A model generated the notes under the pieces. It worked only from the letters and a program-made list of their open reading frames with translations, searched no databases and was not told the DNA's origin. A DNA stretch of 64,000 nt from Corynebacterium glaucum. Lineage in GTDB: Bacteria; Actinomycetota; Actinomycetes; Mycobacteriales; Mycobacteriaceae. Each line of letters starts with the position of its first letter. Within the stretch, counting starts at the first letter, position 1. Positions 1 through 9,577 of this stretch are shown here, in pieces. The stretch spans positions 62,001-126,000 of the forward strand of contig NZ_CP019688.1 in the NCBI RefSeq assembly GCF_002287505.1, written 5' to 3'. A program made the translations under genes and the position numbers.

Positions 1-2
1 AC

Positions 3-1496
3 CGCATCCGCGACTTGGTCCAGGACGTGGAGGCACTCAATGACTCCACCGACGCGTGCGATGACGAAGATGATTTTGACGATGTCGACCGCCTGACCGC
101 TGCAATCCTGCGCGACCAGATGACGTTTGAGCTGGACCTGCACCACCGCGGCGAATACCTGCGCCGACTGAACATTATTGATTCCCCAGTGCAGACCATC
201 CGCGACTCGTTCGCGCTGATGCCGAAGGTCACCCCGGAAGACTTCGACAACATTGCCTCGCGCATGTCCAAGGTGCGCACGGCGCTGCGCGGCTACGCGG
301 AATCGCTCGCCGAGGCTGCGCAGACCGGCGATGTCGCTTCGCACCGTCAGATCGACGGCGTGATTAGCCAGTGCGAGGCGCTTGCGGAAGACGGCTCCCT
401 GCTCGAGCGCCAGGGCCTGCCGCCTGAATCGGCCGTGGTGGAGGAAGCGAAGCAAGCGTTCTCAGAGTTCGCCGACTGGCTCTCCACAGAACTCTCCCCA
501 CAGGCCACCCATGAAGATGGCGTGGGGCGCGACCGCTACGAGATGTTCTCCGAGTTTTTCCTGGGCCGCAGCATCGACCTCGACGAGGCGTACAACTGGG
601 CCAAGGACGAACTGGCAAAAACCGTCGACGAGCAGGTGCAGCTCGCCCACAAACTCTACGGCTCGGACACCAACGTGCTGGGCGCGTACCGCCAGCTCAA
701 CGAAGATCCGCGCTACCAAGTCCACGGCACCGACGCGCTGATGGAGTGGATGCGCAGCGTCAACGACGAAGTGCGCAGCGAACTCAACGGCAAGGACCTC
801 ACCGTCCCTGAGGATCTGCCCCCCGTTGAGTGCGCCATCGACGGCGCCGGCTCCGGCGGGATCTTCTACACCCCGCCGTCAGACGACCTGTTGCGCCCAG
901 GCACCATGTGGTGGTCCGTGCCGGAGGGCCAGGAGGTCTTCCACACCTGGCAGGAGCTGACCACGGTCTTCCACGAGGGCATGCCGGGCCATCACCTGCA
1001 GATCGCTACGACGCTGCTGCAGCGCCGCGACCTGAATCTGTGGCGCCGCTCGCTGTACTGGAACTCCGGCCACGGCGAGGGTTGGGCACTCTACGCCGAG
1101 CACCTCATGGCCGACCACGGCTATTTCGACGATCCGGGCTACCGCATGGGCTTGCTGGATTCTCGCAGGTTGCGGCTCGCACGAGTGCTTGTCGACGTCG
1201 GCGTGCACCTGAAGAAAGCCACCCCGGATGGCATCGGAACGTGGGATGCGCAGTACGCCAAGGCCTTCCTGCGCGATAACTGCGCCATGATGGAGGCGAA
1301 CCTGTCCTTCGAGTTGGACCGCTACATGGGCTGGCCGGGACAGGCGCCGTCGTACGCGATCGGTTACCGCGACTGGCTCACCCTGCGCGACAAAGCGCTC
1401 GCCGAGGGTATGGATCTGCGCCGCTTCCACGACAAGGCGCTCCGCCTCGGCTCGATGCCGATGGACATGCTGGCCAACGAGGTGCTCAACCACTAA
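3..1496 (+). CDS. DUF885 family metallopeptidase-like protein (5' partial)
   Basis: The reading frame is open from the left edge of the window, so the true start lies upstream and 498 residues are visible. DUF885 proteins are about 550-600 residues long and resemble zinc metallopeptidases. The family signature HExxPGHH is encoded at 972-995, followed by an EGWALY-E block near 1077-1100, which together supply the expected zinc ligands and catalytic Glu. There is no membrane segment in the visible part, so the protein is probably cytoplasmic. The substrate is unknown. It is followed convergently by the AbrB-type gene after 23 bp. The family is clear; the peptidase activity is inferred from the motif. 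Confidence 0.88.
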   Translation, partial: RIRDLVQDVEALNDSTDACDDEDDFDDVDRLTAAILRDQMTFELDLHHRGEYLRRLNIIDSPVQTIRDSFALMPKVTPEDFDNIASRMSKVRTALRGYAESLAEAAQTGDVASHRQIDGVISQCEALAEDGSLLERQGLPPESAVVEEAKQAFSEFADWLSTELSPQATHEDGVGRDRYEMFSEFFLGRSIDLDEAYNWAKDELAKTVDEQVQLAHKLYGSDTNVLGAYRQLNEDPRYQVHGTDALMEWMRSVNDEVRSELNGKDLTVPEDLPPVECAIDGAGSGGIFYTPPSDDLLRPGTMWWSVPEGQEVFHTWQELTTVFHEGMPGHHLQIATTLLQRRDLNLWRRSLYWNSGHGEGWALYAEHLMADHGYFDDPGYRMGLLDSRRLRLARVLVDVGVHLKKATPDGIGTWDAQYAKAFLRDNCAMMEANLSFELDRYMGWPGQAPSYAIGYRDWLTLRDKALAEGMDLRRFHDKALRLGSMPMDMLANEVLNH

Positions 1497-1519
1497 GCGC
1501 CCCAGCCTTTGGCTGTCGC

Positions 1520-2539
1520 CTAACGCCCGCGCCGCATCCGCTTCAGAATCCCCGGCAGGTATGCGGCGAAGATGAGCACGCAGATCAGCCGGACGAGCTG
1601 CATCGCGATCACGGCCGGGCCCGCGCCACCCTCTGTGGAGAGCACCAGCACCGTCTCAAGCGCGCCGGGGCTGGTGGCGAGGTATCCCTCGTAGAACGTG
1701 ATGCCCATCCACTTCGACATCACCCAGCCCAGACCCGCGCACGCCGCCATCAGAGCTGCGATGTAGGCAAGGGTGGCCGGCAGGAGCCGACTGAATTGCT
1801 TGAGTGCAGGCACCGACAGCGCGCCGCCGCACATCCAGCCGAGTACCACAAACGCCACCACGCTCAGCGGTCGTGGGGAGACAATCGGAATGTTCAGCAC
1901 ACTGCCTACCGCGACCGTCGTCAGCATCGGGCCGAACACTGACGCATTCGGCAGGTGCAGTAGCTTGCCCAGCGGCACGCCAACGACGATGAGCGCGGGA
2001 ACCAGCAGCCACATCCACCAGTCGGCTTGTACAGCCTGGATCGGCCCGGCTGCCGGCGCGTCGAGCACGGCGGAAACCAAGGGCAACGTAATGGAGACGA
2101 TGAGCAAGCGCAGGTACTGGCTCAGGGCGACGTAGCGCATGTCCGCGCCCACTTCGTCGGCAATGGCCGGCATGACTGACGCCCCACCGGGCAGCAGCGA
2201 CAAGATCCCGGTTTCGCGCGAGACCCCGTGATTGGCCAGCACCATCCCGCCCCCGAACGCCATCGCCAGCGCCGCCGCCGCTGCCACCAGTGCCGGAATG
2301 AGGAACGGGAGAATTTGCCCAAGCGGCACGCCGAGCAGCGGCAACGCGGCCAAAACACCGATCGCACCGCGGGCGAAGTTGAACAGGTGCTTGTTTAGCG
2401 GCAGATCACGGCCGCTTGCCAACGCCACCGCACCCGAGCCGATAATGCCGCCCAGAATCCACGCCGCCGGCACGTGCAGCCAGGAAAGTAAGGCACCGAG
2501 GATCACTGACGTAGGTGCAGCGATGAGCCATCGGTTCAT
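1520..2539 (-). CDS. AbrB-family integral membrane protein
   Basis: A 339-residue, very hydrophobic protein with about ten membrane segments and the internal repeat typical of the AbrB/putative ammonia monooxygenase family (PF05145). Conserved features include a Gly/Pro-rich LLPGGASVMPAIADE block and a later SPGALETVLVLS block, the two half-repeat signatures of this family. The function is not established; older 'ammonia monooxygenase' labels are not supported, and a transport or regulatory membrane role is more likely. It starts at an ATG 25 bp from the divergently oriented TauE-type gene, so the two probably share a short promoter region. Confidence 0.85.
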   Translation of the reverse strand: MNRWLIAAPTSVILGALLSWLHVPAAWILGGIIGSGAVALASGRDLPLNKHLFNFARGAIGVLAALPLLGVPLGQILPFLIPALVAAAAALAMAFGGGMVLANHGVSRETGILSLLPGGASVMPAIADEVGADMRYVALSQYLRLLIVSITLPLVSAVLDAPAAGPIQAVQADWWMWLLVPALIVVGVPLGKLLHLPNASVFGPMLTTVAVGSVLNIPIVSPRPLSVVAFVVLGWMCGGALSVPALKQFSRLLPATLAYIAALMAACAGLGWVMSKWMGITFYEGYLATSPGALETVLVLSTEGGAGPAVIAMQLVRLICVLIFAAYLPGILKRMRRGR

Positions 2540-2564
2540 GGGCTGTCATAGTAGTCTTTCTGAA

Positions 2565-3323
2565 ATGGACCTCGCTACGCTGCTTATCGCCATCGTCGCA
2601 GCGGCGTTCGCGGGGTGGATCGACGCGGTGATCGGTGGCGGGGGTCTCGTGCTCATCCCGGTGCTGATGAGCACCACTGGCATGCCGGCTGCCGCCGTGC
2701 TGGCGACGAACAAAGTCGCCGCGGTCACCGGCACCGCGTCTGCGGCAATCACACTCGCGCGCCGCGTCGGCATTCCACGCGCGACCTGGGCGTTCGCTGT
2801 CGCCGCATTTGCAGCCTCCGCTGGCGGCGCCACCGCAGTGGCCTTGATTTCGGACGACATCGTCCGCCCCGCCATCATCGTCCTGCTCTTAGCCGTCGGC
2901 GCGTTCGTCGCGCTGCGCCCCCAATTCGGCGCCGGCGAACGCACCCGCACCGTCACACCCGCGCGCACGATCCTCGCCCTCGCGGCCGCCGCCGCCATCG
3001 GGTTTTACGACGGCATCTTCGGCCCCGGCACCGGCATGTTCCTCATCATGGCGTTCACGGCCATCTTCACCCAGAGCTTCCTCGAGTCCTCCGCGATGGC
3101 GAAAGTGGTCAACACCGCCACCAACCTCGGCGCGCTCACCGTGTTCATCATCGGCGGCTACGTCCACTGGCCCCTCGCGCTCACGCTCGCCGTCGCCAAT
3201 GTCGCCGGCGCGCAGCTCGGCGCCCGCACGGTGCTCAAGGGTGGCTCTCAGCTGGTCCGGTATGCGCTGCTCGGCCTCGTCGTCGTGCTCTGCACCAAGT
3301 TGCTTATCGACGAGTTCTTCTAA
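2565..3323 (+). CDS. TauE/SafE-family sulfite/anion exporter
   Basis: A 252-residue membrane protein with seven to eight hydrophobic segments and two repeats of the TauE/SafE (PF01925) signature: the N-terminal GWIDAVIGGGGL-LIPVLM with LATNKVA, and the later FYDGIFGPGTGMFL. Members export sulfite, sulfoacetate or other small organic anions; the substrate here cannot be told from sequence. The open frame reaches far upstream, but the ATG at 2565 places the family start at MDLATLL and avoids overlap with the divergent AbrB gene. It ends 5 bp before the stop of the convergent amino acid permease. The last codons carry one copy of the dispersed GCTTATCGACG motif (3302-3312). Confidence 0.88.
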   Translation: MDLATLLIAIVAAAFAGWIDAVIGGGGLVLIPVLMSTTGMPAAAVLATNKVAAVTGTASAAITLARRVGIPRATWAFAVAAFAASAGGATAVALISDDIVRPAIIVLLLAVGAFVALRPQFGAGERTRTVTPARTILALAAAAAIGFYDGIFGPGTGMFLIMAFTAIFTQSFLESSAMAKVVNTATNLGALTVFIIGGYVHWPLALTLAVANVAGAQLGARTVLKGGSQLVRYALLGLVVVLCTKLLIDEFF

Positions 3324-3328
3324 CCCGC

Positions 3329-4786
3329 CTACCCCAGCACCAGCGTCCCGTTAAGCAGACCGACCAACGCGATCACGGCACCCACAACCACGAGCGCGAC
3401 GACGAACCACTCGAAGGTGTTGAACAGCCGCTCGCCGCGAGCGCGCTTCGTCCACACGTACGGAACCAATCCCGGCAGCACCGCCAGCGCGCCGAAGAGC
3501 ACAAACACCGGATCGGCAGCGTAGATCAGCCACAGCGAGTAGATAAAGGCGACCACGCCAACAAATAAGTGGCGGCGATTCTCGCTAGTCCCGGGGCGCA
3601 CCTCGCCCTTCGTCGGATCGTCCTCCGGTCGCAGGCACAAGATGACCAAATAGAGCGCCGAGAAAATGTAGGGCAGCAGGTACATGATGGTGGCCAGCTG
3701 CACCATCGCGTTGTAGGAGGTCTCAGACGCGAAAAAGACGATCACGAAGAACTGGATGACCACGGTGGACACTAGCTGTGCGGCGAACGGCGCACCGGCG
3801 CGGTTCACACGTCCCAGCACCGCCGGCAGCAGGCCGCCGCGGGCCATGAGCACGATCGGCTCGGCGCAGAGCATCTGCCAGGACACGTACGCGCCAAGCA
3901 CCGAAAGGCACACGCCGATGGAGATGAACACGCCGCCCCACGGCCCGACCACGGCCTCGAGCACTGCGCCCATGGAGTTATCCGGCAACGCCGCGAGCTC
4001 TTCCTGGGTGAGCACGCCGAAGGACAGCGTCGACACCGCGACCAGCATTGCCAGCACCGAGAGGAAGCCGATGATGGTGGCACGCCCAACGTCGGTACGC
4101 TTGCGCGCCTGCTTGGAGTACACCGACGCGCCCTCGATACCGATGAACACCCACACCGTGTACAGCATGATGCCCTGCAGCTGTTTGGAGAACGAGGACC
4201 CGGTCGACTCCCCCCAGAAATCCAGGGTGAACTTGTCCCACGAGAACCCGAGGAACGCCACCAGCACGATGAAGGAAAGGATCGGCAGGATCTTCGCCAC
4301 CGTGACCACGAGGTTCATCACCGCGGCCTGTTTCACGCCGCGCGTTAGCGCCGCGAAGATCAGCCACGTCAACACCGACACCGCCACCGCCAGCACCCAC
4401 TGATTTTTGAACACCGGGAAGTAGTAGCCCAGCGCGCCAAAGAACAACGTGGCGTAGCCCACCTGCGCCATCACCGAGCCGAGCCAGTAGCCCAGCCCCG
4501 AGGTGAACCCGATGAAATCGCCCAGCCCAGCGCGCACGTAGGAGTACACGCCAGAATCCAAGTGCGGCTTGCGCTGCGCCAGGATCTGGAACACGAACGC
4601 GATGGAGAGCATGCCCACACCTGCGATGAGCCATCCGGTGAGCATCGCGCCGGGCCCGGCCACCGAGCCGATGTTTTGCGGCAGCGCGAAGATGCCGGAG
4701 CCGACGGTGGAGCCGATGATGAGGGACACCAGCGTCCACATCGTCACGGTGTGCGTCTTCTGCGCAGTCGAAAGAGCAGTGGTCAT
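3329..4786 (-). CDS. APC-superfamily basic amino acid/polyamine antiporter, ArcD-like
   Basis: A 485-residue protein with about twelve membrane segments. The N-terminus has the APC signature IIGSTVGSGIFALP around residues 23-36, and the later KRTDVGRATIIGFL segment is typical of the basic amino acid/polyamine antiporter (APA) subgroup that includes ArcD and LysI-type carriers. It probably exchanges arginine, ornithine or lysine at the cytoplasmic membrane. It lies 48 bp downstream of hrpB in the same direction and could be cotranscribed. There is no arginine deiminase operon nearby to fix the substrate. Confidence 0.85.
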   Translation of the reverse strand: MTTALSTAQKTHTVTMWTLVSLIIGSTVGSGIFALPQNIGSVAGPGAMLTGWLIAGVGMLSIAFVFQILAQRKPHLDSGVYSYVRAGLGDFIGFTSGLGYWLGSVMAQVGYATLFFGALGYYFPVFKNQWVLAVAVSVLTWLIFAALTRGVKQAAVMNLVVTVAKILPILSFIVLVAFLGFSWDKFTLDFWGESTGSSFSKQLQGIMLYTVWVFIGIEGASVYSKQARKRTDVGRATIIGFLSVLAMLVAVSTLSFGVLTQEELAALPDNSMGAVLEAVVGPWGGVFISIGVCLSVLGAYVSWQMLCAEPIVLMARGGLLPAVLGRVNRAGAPFAAQLVSTVVIQFFVIVFFASETSYNAMVQLATIMYLLPYIFSALYLVILCLRPEDDPTKGEVRPGTSENRRHLFVGVVAFIYSLWLIYAADPVFVLFGALAVLPGLVPYVWTKRARGERLFNTFEWFVVALVVVGAVIALVGLLNGTLVLG

Positions 4787-4834
4787 GATGGGTTACATTA
4801 CTTGGTGCAGGCCCACCTTTCCTAAAATGGCCAA

Positions 4835-7153
4835 CTATTTTCCCATGCGAGCCTTGGTCTTCGCCGTCGCAGTCGCGCTCCACGGGTCTAAAGGCCACGG
4901 ATGCTTCGGGTAGCGCCCGCGCATTTCCTTGCGCACCTGGGCGTACGGGCCGTTCCAGAAACTCTCCAGGTCATCGGTCACGGCCAGCTCGCGCCCGGCA
5001 GGCGACAGCAGGTGGAACTGCACCCGCACCCCGGCCACCACCGGCGAGTGCGCCAGCCCGAAGCATTCTTGCAGCTTGACACGCACCACCGGCCGCCCGC
5101 TTGCATAATCCACCCGCGGGTGCGAGCCGCTGGGCACCTCCAGTCGCTGCGGCGCGAGCTCATCAAGTTTCGCAGCCTCGGGCCAAGGAAGGTTGCGAAG
5201 CATTGCGGTTTTCATGTCCACATTGCTTATCGACGCCCCCTTGGCAACCTCCCCGATCTCCACACCGTAATCGCCCTGGGTCACGTCCGGCCATGGGTCG
5301 CCGAGAGTGGCGTGGAGGAAGTCGAGGCGGTGCTTGAGCTGCTGCGCGGCGTCATCAAGTGTGAAGTGCTCGAAGCTGAGATCGGTGAGGGCTTCCATGG
5401 CCTGGTCGGCGGTGAGCTGCACGGGTGTGGAGGACAGTTCAATCGCGCCCACCGCTTTGACCTTGCGCCCTTGGACTCGGCCGTCGACGAGGGTGGCGCG
5501 GTACTCCTCGGTGACGCGGTCCTCGGGCAGCGTGGTCGCCGCGGCGGTGCGGATGATGGCGCCGGAGCTTGAGCCGGAGCTTGAACCGGTGTTGGTGCGC
5601 TGGATCTCGGCCGCGGCGAGCCACTCCGGGGTGCCCATGGTCCCTGCCACCTCTGAGGCGAGGCGGGCGCGGGTGCCGCTGGCCAGCAGGTAGTCCTCGC
5701 CGGTGCGTTTGGCCACCCACTGCGGAAACGCCGCCGCGACCACGTCGCCTGCCGGCACTGGCGGGCCCGCGGGAGCGAGCTTGGCCAGGCGCTCGATCTG
5801 ACGTTTCGGGGCTTGAGCGCGGGTAAGGTCGCCGCTGATGCCTTCGGCGATGGCCGCGACCGTCGGTGCGGCACCGGCACCGAGGCTGAGGAGCGCTGCG
5901 CCGAGGCGCGGATCAAGGGGAAGACGAGCGAGCTGGCGGCCGAATTCGGTGATCGTCGCGGTGTCACCGGTGCCGGTGCCTTCTATTGCGCCGAGTAGTT
6001 CGAGCAGATTTTCCGCCTCGCGGAATGCGGCGGCCGGCGGAGCGGTGATCAGCGGCAGGTCGGGCGAGCCCCAGGCGTGCATCGCTAGAGCGGCACCGGT
6101 GAGGTCGGAGGTGGCGATTTCGGGGGCGGCATCTTCGCGGAAGTGCTGGTAGTCCGGCTCGGCGAATGCGCGGATGACCGCGCCCGGCCCGAGGCGCGCG
6201 GCACGGCCGGCGCGCTGGTTCGCGCTCGCCTTGGATTCGGAGACGGTGACCAGACCGGTCATGCCCCGGGCGTCGCGGCGCGGCTCGCGCGACAGGCCAG
6301 CGTCGACCACGCAGCGCACACCCGGCACCGTGATGGAGGACTCCGCCACCGCAGTGGCCACGACCACCGAGGCATCGCCGTTTAGCGCCTCGTCTTGTTC
6401 CGCGCTGCTCAACCGCCCGTGCAAACGGGTGGCCTCGCGGCCGTTCGCGCGCAGGAACTCGACCACCATGTCGACCTCGCGCGCGCCGGGCACAAACACG
6501 AGCGTGCGGCCATCGTCCTGAAGAGCTTCCGATGCCAGCCCGGCGACATGGCGATAGAACTCGCGCGTGCCCTCGAGACGGCCCGAGTGCGGGGCGTACT
6601 GCACCTCAAGGGGATGCGTCTCGGCGCGGGTGGAAAGGATCTGCGCGCCCATGTGCTCGGCAAAGGCAGCCGCGTCCAGTGTCGCGGACATCGCGGCGAG
6701 GTAGAAATCGTCGCGCAGGATCGCCACCTCCATGCACATGGCCAGCACCAGATCGGTGTCGAGTTGGCGTTCATGCACCTCATCGATGATGACGGCGTTG
6801 ATGCCCTCCAGCCCGGGGTCGCGAAGCAGGCGGTTGAGCAGCACGCCGGGGGTGACAAACTCGACCAGCTCACCGCGCTCATGCTCACCGCGGATGGCGT
6901 AGCCGACTGCTGCGGGAGGTAACGAGGCGTCGTCAAGCGAAAGCTTTTGCAACCTGCGAGCCGCTGCGCGAACTGCAACCCTGCGCGGTGCGGTGACCAG
7001 TGTTTTTCCGACCTTGTTGGCAACGGCCGGGGGAACGAGGGTGGTTTTGCCGGTGCCGGGTGGGGCCTCGACGACCAGGGGGCCGGTGTCTGGCAGCTCG
7101 CCGATGACCGACGCGACCGGCAAACCGGCCCCGATTCGTTCCAGGTTAAACAT
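4835..7153 (-). CDS. hrpB: ATP-dependent RNA helicase HrpB
   Basis: A 772-residue DEAH-box helicase. Motif I PPGTGKTT is at about residues 31-38, the DEVH Walker B box at 124-127, and SATLDA (motif III) near 156. A helicase C domain follows, then the HrpB C-terminal domain with the SHPRVDY segment near the end. The length fits the family (about 800 residues). The frame is open for another 52 codons upstream, but the ATG at 7153 starts exactly where the family does (MFNLERIG) and leaves 19 bp to the divergent thpR. Its cellular role is poorly defined. It contains two dispersed-motif sites, 5225-5235 and 6928-6938; the first forces a rare ATA codon. Confidence 0.93.
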   Translation of the reverse strand: MFNLERIGAGLPVASVIGELPDTGPLVVEAPPGTGKTTLVPPAVANKVGKTLVTAPRRVAVRAAARRLQKLSLDDASLPPAAVGYAIRGEHERGELVEFVTPGVLLNRLLRDPGLEGINAVIIDEVHERQLDTDLVLAMCMEVAILRDDFYLAAMSATLDAAAFAEHMGAQILSTRAETHPLEVQYAPHSGRLEGTREFYRHVAGLASEALQDDGRTLVFVPGAREVDMVVEFLRANGREATRLHGRLSSAEQDEALNGDASVVVATAVAESSITVPGVRCVVDAGLSREPRRDARGMTGLVTVSESKASANQRAGRAARLGPGAVIRAFAEPDYQHFREDAAPEIATSDLTGAALAMHAWGSPDLPLITAPPAAAFREAENLLELLGAIEGTGTGDTATITEFGRQLARLPLDPRLGAALLSLGAGAAPTVAAIAEGISGDLTRAQAPKRQIERLAKLAPAGPPVPAGDVVAAAFPQWVAKRTGEDYLLASGTRARLASEVAGTMGTPEWLAAAEIQRTNTGSSSGSSSGAIIRTAAATTLPEDRVTEEYRATLVDGRVQGRKVKAVGAIELSSTPVQLTADQAMEALTDLSFEHFTLDDAAQQLKHRLDFLHATLGDPWPDVTQGDYGVEIGEVAKGASISNVDMKTAMLRNLPWPEAAKLDELAPQRLEVPSGSHPRVDYASGRPVVRVKLQECFGLAHSPVVAGVRVQFHLLSPAGRELAVTDDLESFWNGPYAQVRKEMRGRYPKHPWPLDPWSATATAKTKARMGK

Positions 7154-7172
7154 GGGCTCCCAGGGTACCTTT

Positions 7173-7745
7173 ATGGGCATGAGACGCCTGTTCGCTGCAA
7201 TCGTCCCACCCGCCGAAGTACGCGAGCACCTGGTCACAGCGTTGCGACCGATCCGCGAGAGCTTCGGCACCGAGTCCCGCTGGACGGACCCGGATAACTG
7301 GCACATCACGCTCGCGTTCTACGGATCGCAGCCGAACGACGCGGCGTTGGTCACGGACACGCTCGCCGCAGCGACGGCCTGGGCCCCGGCGCTTGACCTG
7401 CAACTTCGCGGAGCCGGGTGCTTCGACCGGCGGACGCTCTGGATCGGCGTTGGCGGCGACAAGGTGGGGCTTCGCGAGCTGATGGCAGACTCCATGATCG
7501 AACCAGATCAGCGAGGCCGCCAAAGGGCCCACCTCACCGTCGCGCGTACCGGAACCCGGACGCGCGATTTTTGGCTTCTCGACGACCACGCGCATGCGCT
7601 CAGCGTGTACTCCGGGCCGAAATTCATCGCCGACGAGGTGCACCTGATGGAGTCGCACCTGGGCAAAGGCCGCTCCGGCGGGCCGAAGTACGAGGTCGTG
7701 GACACGTTCTACCTGCGCGGCCCGGCGCGCCGGCAGGCGAGCTAG
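7173..7745 (+). CDS. thpR: RNA 2',3'-cyclic phosphodiesterase (2'-5' RNA ligase family)
   Basis: A 190-residue member of the 2H phosphoesterase superfamily. The two catalytic HxTx motifs are present: HITL at residues 44-47 and HLTV at 120-123, with the spacing seen in ThpR/LigT. The enzyme hydrolyses 2',3'-cyclic phosphates on RNA ends and can ligate tRNA halves in vitro. Two in-frame ATGs at 7173 and 7179 are possible starts; the first is used here. The gene is divergent from hrpB with only 19 bp between the start codons, so both promoters must overlap the opposite gene or each other. Confidence 0.9.
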   Translation: MGMRRLFAAIVPPAEVREHLVTALRPIRESFGTESRWTDPDNWHITLAFYGSQPNDAALVTDTLAAATAWAPALDLQLRGAGCFDRRTLWIGVGGDKVGLRELMADSMIEPDQRGRQRAHLTVARTGTRTRDFWLLDDHAHALSVYSGPKFIADEVHLMESHLGKGRSGGPKYEVVDTFYLRGPARRQAS

Positions 7746-7838
7746 GGCTTGGTTGTGCTCCCGTACCTCGCGTTGTGAGTTAGACTTTCTAGAAGTCAAG
7801 ACCATTGGCACATTCTTTGTGGAGTTGACGGAGGCGCG

Positions 7839-8435
7839 TTGTACGACGTCATAAAGCAGGCCTATGCAAAGCGCGCTCCCGAATACGTTGAGGCCTTGGG
7901 CTCAATTCAGGATATGAGTCCTCAAGACATAGTACTCATTTCTGAGTGGGGAAGAATGGTTAGTGGTCCGGTGCTGGATGCGGGGTCGGGGCCCGGACAC
8001 TGGACAGACCTATTGCGCACTTTGGACTGTGAAGTAGTCGGGCTTGATATGGTCTCAGAGTTCATTGGAATTGCGCAGAATCGATTTCCCTCCACCAACT
8101 TCGTCTTGGGCGAGTTGTCGGAGATACCGTTTAAGTCATCCAGTCTCGGGGGGATACTTGCTTGGTACTCGTTGATTCATTTGCGGCCAGATGACTGGGC
8201 CTTGGTTTTGAGTGAATTCTCTAGGACTCTTAAGCCGGATGGATCTTTGCTTCTCGGAGCGTTTTTAGGTGAGCAAGGTGCTCCATTCGAGCATGCAATT
8301 ACTACGGCTTACTACTGGTCAGAGATAGAGCTACTCAAGCAGTTGGAGTCGGCTGGCTTTAAGGCGATTTCTGTCCATTCTCGACACACGGATGGCATTA
8401 GGCCGCACCTAGACGTTCTTGCACAGCGTTGCTAG
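7839..8435 (+). CDS. Class I SAM-dependent methyltransferase
   Basis: A 198-residue methyltransferase of the Methyltransf_11/25 type. SAM-binding motif I, VLDAGSGPG, is at residues 45-53, the acidic motif II residue is in VVGLDMVS, and the post-motif LKPDGSLLLGAF is typical of the family. The start is a TTG preceded by a GGAGG ribosome site with a 4-base spacer; no in-frame ATG or GTG fits better. Base composition and codon use (many AT-ending codons) differ from the flanking housekeeping genes, which points to horizontal acquisition. The right neighbour is an IS terminal repeat 10 bp after the stop codon. The substrate is unknown. Confidence 0.82.
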   Translation: MYDVIKQAYAKRAPEYVEALGSIQDMSPQDIVLISEWGRMVSGPVLDAGSGPGHWTDLLRTLDCEVVGLDMVSEFIGIAQNRFPSTNFVLGELSEIPFKSSSLGGILAWYSLIHLRPDDWALVLSEFSRTLKPDGSLLLGAFLGEQGAPFEHAITTAYYWSEIELLKQLESAGFKAISVHSRHTDGIRPHLDVLAQRC

Positions 8436-8445
8436 ATGGAAACAC

Positions 8446-8469
8446 GGGTTAAGTAGCAAAATGTGTGTC
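8446..8469 (+). repeat. Left terminal inverted repeat of the IS1249-like element
   Basis: Starts GGGTTAAGTAGCAAAATG and is the exact reverse complement of 10785-10808 over 24 bases. Confidence 0.85.
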
Positions 8470-8502
8470 TGAGTTTCGGCGTTCTTGCTGATCAGTCTAG
8501 GT

Positions 8503-8547
8503 AAATCGGACGGATATAAGCAGCAAGACCTTATATCCGCCCGATTT
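8503..8547. terminator. Long hairpin just inside the IS left end
   Basis: Two 18-base arms, 8503-8520 and 8530-8547, pair with a single mismatch around a 9-base loop. The hairpin sits between the left terminal repeat and the transposase start. Many IS elements use such a structure to block transcripts entering from outside. It could equally terminate the methyltransferase transcript. Confidence 0.6.
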
Positions 8548-8607
8548 GTGTTCAATCCACCGGAATGGCACTCGCATGTGCTAATCGGGGGTTGGTGTGC
8601 TTTCCGG

Positions 8608-8637
8608 GTGAGTAAAAACAGACCACGATGCCCAGTA
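8608..8637 (+). pseudogene. IS1249-type transposase, N-terminal remnant
   Basis: GTG at 8608 opens ten codons, MSKNRPRCPV, matching the recalled N-terminus of IS1249-family transposases, where a CxxC zinc ribbon follows. The reading frame is cut at 8638 by the left end of an IS256-family copy. The C-terminal part reappears at 10508-10750. Confidence 0.6.
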
Positions 8638-9577
8638 GAGGGTGTCAGGAAGTTTGTGTGTGAGGCTCTGATCTAGAAGGAGTTTCACCGATAATGACTA
8701 CGGTGTCACCGAAGAAAAACCATGACCCGGCGAGGGTCAACGAGATCAGCGAGAAGCTGATGGAAAATCCTGAGCTCGCCAGCCTGATCAGCGAGCTGTC
8801 GACCACTGCTGATGATGCCAGCGAGCTGGTCAAAGGCTTGTTGCAGGCATCGATCAACGCTGGTCTTAAGGCAGAGATGGATGCGCATTTGGGCTATAGC
8901 CATTCCGACCGCAAGGCCAAAGCCCAGGTGGAAACCGCGCAGGAGAGCAATCACCGCAACGGGTCGTACACCAAGACCGTCAATTCTGGCTACGGCGCGG
9001 TGGAAGTGACCGTGCCCAGGGATCGTGCCGGCACGTTTACTCCCCGGATGGTGCCCAAGGGCGCACGCCGGCTCACAGAACTCGACGACATGATCGTCTC
9101 GCTCTACGCCGGCGGGATGACAGTGCGCGATATCCAGCATCACCTCGCGACCACCCTTGGGGTGGATATGAGCCCGGATACGATCAGCACCATTACCGAT
9201 GCGGTGTTAGACGAGGTCATGATCTGACAAAACCGCCAGCTCGACGAGTTTTACCCGGTGATCTTCCTCGACGCGCTACGCGTGAAAATCCGTGACGGCC
9301 ACCGCGTGGTCAACAAAGCCTGCTATATGGCGGTTGGTGTCGACATGGACGGCATCAAGCACATCCTGGGATTGTGGATCGCCGACAATGAAGGCGCTGC
9401 ATTCTGGGCATCGGTGTGCGCGGATCTGGCCAACCGCGGTGTCCAGGACGTGTTCATTGTGTGCTGCGACGGGCTCAAAGGCTTGCCGGAAGCCGTGGAG
9501 GCAACCTGGCCGAATTCCATGGTGCAGACCTGCATTGTGCACCTGATTCGGGCTACGAACCGGTGGGTGTCGTATCA
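8638..9577 (+). mobile_element. IS256-family element, 3'-truncated copy A
   Basis: The left end (GAGGGTGTC at 8638) and everything up to about 9577 align with the intact element at 13129-14568. After 9577 the similarity stops abruptly and a different IS256-type end begins, so roughly the last third of this copy is missing. Confidence 0.82.
8694..9577 (+). pseudogene. IS256-family transposase copy A, nonsense-mutated and truncated
   Basis: Very similar in protein sequence to the intact 449-residue transposase at 13184-14533. Codon TGG (Trp in EVMMWQNR of the intact copy) is TGA here at 9225-9227, ending the first reading frame after 177 residues. The frame then continues in register (VIFLDALRVKIRD) until homology is lost near 9577. 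The first two catalytic acidic residues are encoded but not the third, so this gene cannot make active transposase. Confidence 0.88.

Noticed and set aside
8485..8676. 63-codon open frame at the IS left end
   Set aside because: It spans the hairpin, the transposase remnant and the left end of an IS256 copy, so it is a chance frame; only the ten codons from 8608 have recognisable sequence.
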